Translations under genes and position numbers: made by a program
The notes under the pieces: generated by a model
Seen by the model: the letters and a program-made list of their open reading frames with translations, nothing else
Told to the model about the DNA's origin: nothing
Databases searched by the model: none
In this document: one piece after another, positions 26,601 through 32,600 of the stretch
How the letters are laid out: each line of letters begins with the position of its first letter
Position numbering within the stretch: position 1 is the stretch's first letter
Assembly: GCA_030762175.1 (NCBI GenBank)
Contig: CM060833.1
Coordinates: forward strand, 156,981,501 to 157,045,500
Reading direction: 5' to 3'
From: Metallyticus violacea
Lineage: Eukaryota > Arthropoda > Insecta > Mantodea > Metallyticidae
DNA length: 64,000 bases

Positions 26601-29600
26601 TACAGAGTTTATAAATAAAATAACTTTGATCTCCTATAATGTACATAACCAACAGTATATAAAACAAAAGATAAAATATACATATTATTTTATATAGTAA
26701 CTATGCTAACATATTATGTAAATTATAAGAATTAAACATTCTAAGGATATGTAGATGTGGAATTACTTGCTATTTCTTTTTAAGGATATAAAAAGGGTAA
26801 TTATTATTTTTTTTCACATTAGGTATAAAGCTTTTCAATAGGAATTAAACAGGAAATGTGCATATTTATAATTCTAGATTACAATATATAGGATATAGAA
26901 AATCAAGAGAACATTGTTGAACTTAAGGAAATATAATTAATGTAGCCAAATTTTAAGATGAGTATGTATTGTGTTTTAATATATCTTGTAACAACTTATA
27001 ATGTAAACAATAATGTAAACAACTTATAATGTAATGTAACTTATAAAAACTAGCAAATAGTACTCCTGATATAATGCAACAACAACAACATATACGTAGA
27101 GTCTCAACAAATACATCAAACAACCAAATAATAAGACAAACATAATTCCACATGGCTATTATGAACATGCACAATGTGTTGCAATTTTAATGGCCAGGAA
27201 TTTGCTGTTTTTAAAATGGAAATTGAAAAATATTAGAATAGTTTCAAGTAATATAACAAAGATTATATGAATATTTTCATCTGCAGTTTAGAATACAATG
27301 AAACAGTAAATGCATATATAAACAATGTATACAGTTTTTTTCACACTAACTCCATTCACTTACATAAATTTGGAACATATGTTTCGGGAGCGATCCCTCC
27401 CATCTTCAGCCTGTTGACAAACTGTCGTTAAACGTGGCGGTTGGGTCTCTTGATGTTCTTGTGGCGGCATCTGTTGGTATTATTAGGAATTTGCTGAGTT
27501 CATCCAATGGAGGGATATCGAAATTCATCAAATTATCCTTATTTTTTGTAATGAAAATGTTTTCCCAAGTGGAAAGTTCTATTGCATTATGAAGTTGTTT
27601 AAGTAGTTTTATCTCTGATTTAATTTCATGATTTTTATTCCAAAAGTGCGCTGCTATTGCTGATTTATCAATTTGTTTTAAGCGAATATTTCTGAAGTGT
27701 TCTTTTTTCCGGATTCCCAAATTCCTCTTCGTTTTTCCAATGTATTTTTTGTTGCAATCTGCACATTCTATTTCATAAATACCTGACTTTTGTTCTGTTG
27801 GCATGTAGTCCTTTACTCTGCAACCTAATAAGTTTTTTATATTAAAATTGTTCTTTCAAAAACTTATTAGGTTGCAGAGTAAAGGACTACATGCCAACAG
27901 AACAAAAGTCAGGTATTTATGAAATAGAATGTGCAGATTGCGACAAAAAATACATTGGAAAAACGAAGAGGAATTTGGGAATCCGGAAAAAAGAACACTT
28001 CAGAAATATTCGCTTAAAACAAATTGATAAATCAGCAATAGCAGCGCACTTTTGGAATAAAAATCATGAAATTAAATCAGAGATAAAACTACTTAAACAA
28101 CTTCATAATGCAATAGAACTTTCCACTTGGGAAAACATTTTCATTACAAAAAATAAGGATAATTTGATGAATTTCGATATCCCTCCATTGGATGAACTCA
28201 GCAAATTCCTAATAATACCAACAGATGCCGCCACAAGAACATCAAGAGACCCAACCGCCACGTTTAACGACAGTTTGTCAACAGGCTGAAGATGGGAGGG
28301 ATCGCTCCCGAAACATATGTTCCAAATTTATGTAAGTGAATGGAGTTAGTGTGAAAAAAACTGTATACATTGTTTATATATATATACCACTCCATTGTCA
28401 ACAGCTTCGTAAGTACACTTATTTGAGTAAATGCATAGCTTACATTAATTATTAATTTTCCAAAATATTTTGAATCTTAACATTTTAAAAAAATTGAGTC
28501 GAAATTGTAACATACTGATGATAGGATGCGATGGCTCCCGAAACTAGTCTTCCATTTTATTGAATTTTAGTGGTGTGTATGTTACAATTTCGACTCAATT
28601 TTTTTAAAATGTTAATATTTGACACCACTGTTACAAAAGTTCACTATATTTTATACAATTGTGAATCTTGTTTGATTCTGAAATCAACACCAAATATATA
28701 ATTAAGACCATTGTATGATTGAGTCGAACTACACACTCTTATTGGCTCCACTTACTTGTTTAAATTTAGTACATGTTTCGCAGACCATTGTCCACATCAT
28801 CAGCTAACCGTTGATTAATTTAAACAAGTAAGTGGAGCCAATAAGAATGTGTAGTCCTACTCAATCATACAATGTCTTAATTATATTATGAGCTTCACTG
28901 TACAAGTTCCAATTAGCGTTTCAACCAAATATGTATATATATTTTAGTGTGCATTATATTGCTTATATTTTTATTTTTGTTTGTTTCTAATCTTTTTAAG
29001 GTTGAGCAGCTTAACAAAATCAAATTTGGTCTTTTTCATGATTATTATGCATGTTTTCAGCAGGCAAAAAGTGTGAACACAACAGCATCTATGGGAACAG
29101 CAGTGAATGGAAATGCGACATCATCTGCAGCACCAACTGCCCTCTATAGACCCAACTTCACTCAAGCCTTCCAGCGAGCTGCAGCCACTGCTCCATACCC
29201 TACACCACTATTTCCCACACAGCCTTTTGGTTCCACAGGAATGATGAGCAATGGTAGGTAGTCCCACATTAATTTCCATTTGTTAGAATATGGTTACATA
29301 CATTTTAGAGTGACTATATTTTAATTTGAGTATTAGACCACATTATGTCCTTCATGAGTCAGGAATGTTTCCTTTAATATTTTAATAAGAATATTACACC
29401 TCCCAATGTCATTCATGAGTCAGGAATATTTCATTCTCTCTGAAAATAAGAAATGTTGGCTATTTATCCTGCAATAAATGCTATTCATTACATTTGTGAA
29501 ATATTTGGGCACATTTGATTAACATTTAAATTTTATAAATAGGAGTGATTTTGAGAATGGTAGACTTACTGTTAGTATAGATTTTCTCAGCCACCCATAC

Positions 29601-32600
29601 TCCATCATTGAGGCTTATGCATAAAACCATTTACACACAGCACCAAAAAATTTAAACGTTTGATTTCTCCAGTAGATAAAATATTTAAAAATTCTTAAAA
29701 ATACTTCCATGCCTCATTACCAATGAACAAGGAAGCAGTCTGAGTTAAAAATATTTAAAAATATTGATACAATAATAAAGCACTCTTAATGTTTCACTCT
29801 CAAAATTTAAAAATTCAGGATATGTTTCGTGAGACCTTTGCTCACATTGTCAACTGTTAAACAAGTTTGAGTCATTGAGGGCATTGAGGTAACCCTCATT
29901 TTTTAATGTAATAGATTTGTTCACGAGTGCTTTAGAATCACAAGTAACACGTGCCTTTTTGCTTATCTGAAAAATAGTTTTTCTGTGTAGAAGACATATT
30001 TGCAATAGTACCCCCCCAAAAAAAACAAATAAAAATAAACCAACATTGCTTTAAAATTACTAAACCTTTAAAACAAAATATAAAATTCACTTTTAAATTA
30101 AGAAATATGTATTTTTTTATCTTTTCTGCACCTAAAGATCTACAGATAAGGGATAAAATTTCTTTTTGGTGTATACAGAAAACCTAAACATGCAGACAAT
30201 TATGTAAAGAATTATAACTTTAACCCTAGGCCCCACCAGCATGCAGTCATAAACTGCTTAACTCGTAACTTGATCAACATCCCATCATCAGCCGGAGATT
30301 GACTAACATAGGTGTAGTGCATGAAGACCTCTGGTGGTTCCAATGTAGGGGATATAAGTTGTCCTTTGGTGGGGCATCAAAGTTCATAGCACAGTTTAAA
30401 AATTTAGTACTTTAAAATACTTTGAAAGCCTAAGCACAAAGAAATCTTATCAATTGGTAGAAAATATCAGCAACACTTTGATATTGCTTGATACTCCTTA
30501 TCTCCTCACACCATTATTAACCAGAATTCAAATACAGAAGTAACTCATCTTTTTGAGAAAATGGTTGCACACTACTAACATATTTGAAGAAGAAATTGAA
30601 TATTGCATTAGCTTACCACATCTCTGCATATTTCAAAATTTCTTTACATGGAGAAATTAACCATTGAAAATTTGATTTGGCTACAGGTAACCCTCTTTTT
30701 TAATTTAATAGATTTGTTCCTGAGTGCCTTAGAATTACACTTAACATATGCCTTTTTGCTCATCTGAAAAATGGTTTTGCTGTGCAGAAGATATATTTGC
30801 AATAGTACCCAAAAAAATAAATTAACAATGCTTTAAAATTACTAAACCTACAAATTAAACCTATATTTCTTTCTCATAGTCACTCCTGCTTTTCATTTCT
30901 TTGTGTGTTGGAATCCAGTGTTTTATGAATTCATGAGAATGATAACTTGCATTGTCTGCTATAGCATAGGAATTTGGAGAAATGTAAGGAAGTAATTGCT
31001 CCTTAAACCAGAACAAATAAGTCACTGTAATAGTCTTTCATTAATTTTTACTAAAAACCAATTGGGCTTTTTCAATAAAACCATTCTTATTGCCAATGTA
31101 TACTACAATCAGATGTGACCCCTTACCAACTGTAATATTTTATGGCACTTCTTCATGTTTCATTAGCCACACTTTCTGATACATCATGTTTACATTAAAT
31201 CATGCTTCATCCAAATATATACCAGGCTTAATCAAATTCCAGATTTTATGTAAGTGAATGGAGTTAGTGTGAAAAAAAAATGTATTACATTGTTTATATA
31301 TACCAGGCTGTCTTGTTTTTGAACATCTTTTGTGTATAAAAATTCATTTCTTTTCACAATAGTATCTGTGCACCATTAAATACTTATGATTCATATAATT
31401 TTGAAATGAAAATCCTTTTCTGCATTATTTTTCACAGAGTCCATTGACTCATCTCACATATTAAATTTTCTTGCACGACTTTAGAATATAATTAAAGTGT
31501 ATAAGCCCAAAACATATCTTCAGATAATATCATGATCAAAATGATCTCATTAGTGGCGGTGGTGGTGGTATTTTTTTATTTAGTTATTTGTCTCTCATAT
31601 GGACATTTCTTAAATGGGCTTGTAATTTCCCCTGCATTTTGCTTTTCCTGTAAAATTCTTCCTATTGTAGCCCTTGATAAATCAGTAGCACTATTACTGG
31701 ATTTGATTAACAGATATTAATTTTCTTTGTTGCAACAGGATTTCATGGATTACATGTAATGTAATGTAATGTAATTATTGGCTTTCTACTTTGCACACTT
31801 TTGAATTTATGCTCAGAGTATCATGAACTCGACATATGGGTTCTTTAGTGTCTGATTAAAGAGGTTCCCCTTTCCTCCTAACAGACACACAGCACAATAA
31901 AACAGAACAAAAGTGACATTACTAGCAAAATATTTTTGTAAATGATTTTAATGGGATGAAGCACAACTTTAAAACACAATTAATGCTTCCACTTGCAATG
32001 ATAAAGTAAAAAATATCTATTCTAGTCAGCAGAATTTTGCAAGTAAAGCTACAGAAAGGAATTAGGGAGGAGAGTCCAGGACCCTAGGCAATTTGGCATG
32101 CTTTATTATACTTCCTATAGCTGCACAAGTACCTTCAAAACCATTCATTCTCAGCCCCTCCCTTTAACTTTCAGCAGGAAGAGTCTCTCTTCTCACCAAA
32201 TGGCTGTAAAAACATTTGGGACAAGACAAGACCATTACAACACTACAAAGGATGGCATCTTCAGAATTCACCTTCTTTTTGAGACAATAAACCGCATAAC
32301 ATTAAACTTTTAATCTATAATAATATTGCCGAACAATTGTATAGTGTAAAGTATACCCATTTAGTAAAAACTAATAACCTCAGAGTTTTAATTATTGTGA
32401 AAACCTTTCTTAAGTTAACAAAAGAGATTACTAAGGAAGCTCTTGATGTAGAAATATGATTTTTGTTTAAACATTACACTTTACCCTAACCACTTACTAA
32501 GTCTCTGTCATTGTTCAACCACATGTGATATTTCATTTTTAATTTTACAAGCAGCAAGAAATATTGCCTGTATGAGGCAATGTAGTACTGCTGCTATTCA

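Larger units (their letters stand above)
27317..28435. mobile_element. Palindromic Penelope-like inverted dimer (element B)
   Basis: Two nearly identical inverted arms of about 520 bases (27317-27838 and 27858-28380) around a 19-base spacer, then a one-sided tail of about 55 bases. The whole unit is flanked by a perfect 12-base direct repeat AGTAAATGCATA at 27305-27316 and 28436-28447. Each arm encodes the end of a Penelope-like ORF (GIY-YIG) reading outward, then a 3' UTR with a hammerhead-like motif. Both arms begin at the same codon, so the dimer is 5'-to-5' and equally truncated. It inserted as one unit. Confidence 0.9.
25452..29060. other. Intron 5 of the NOL4-family gene
   Basis: 3.6-kb intron. 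It contains a small inverted repeat around 25597-25665 (CATAAGAGGCCAC and its complement), a LINE RNase H fragment (26100-26620) and three palindromic retroelements (27317-28435, 28479-28657, 28699-28920), which occupy most of its 3' half. The intron is A/T-rich outside these. Confidence 0.85.
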
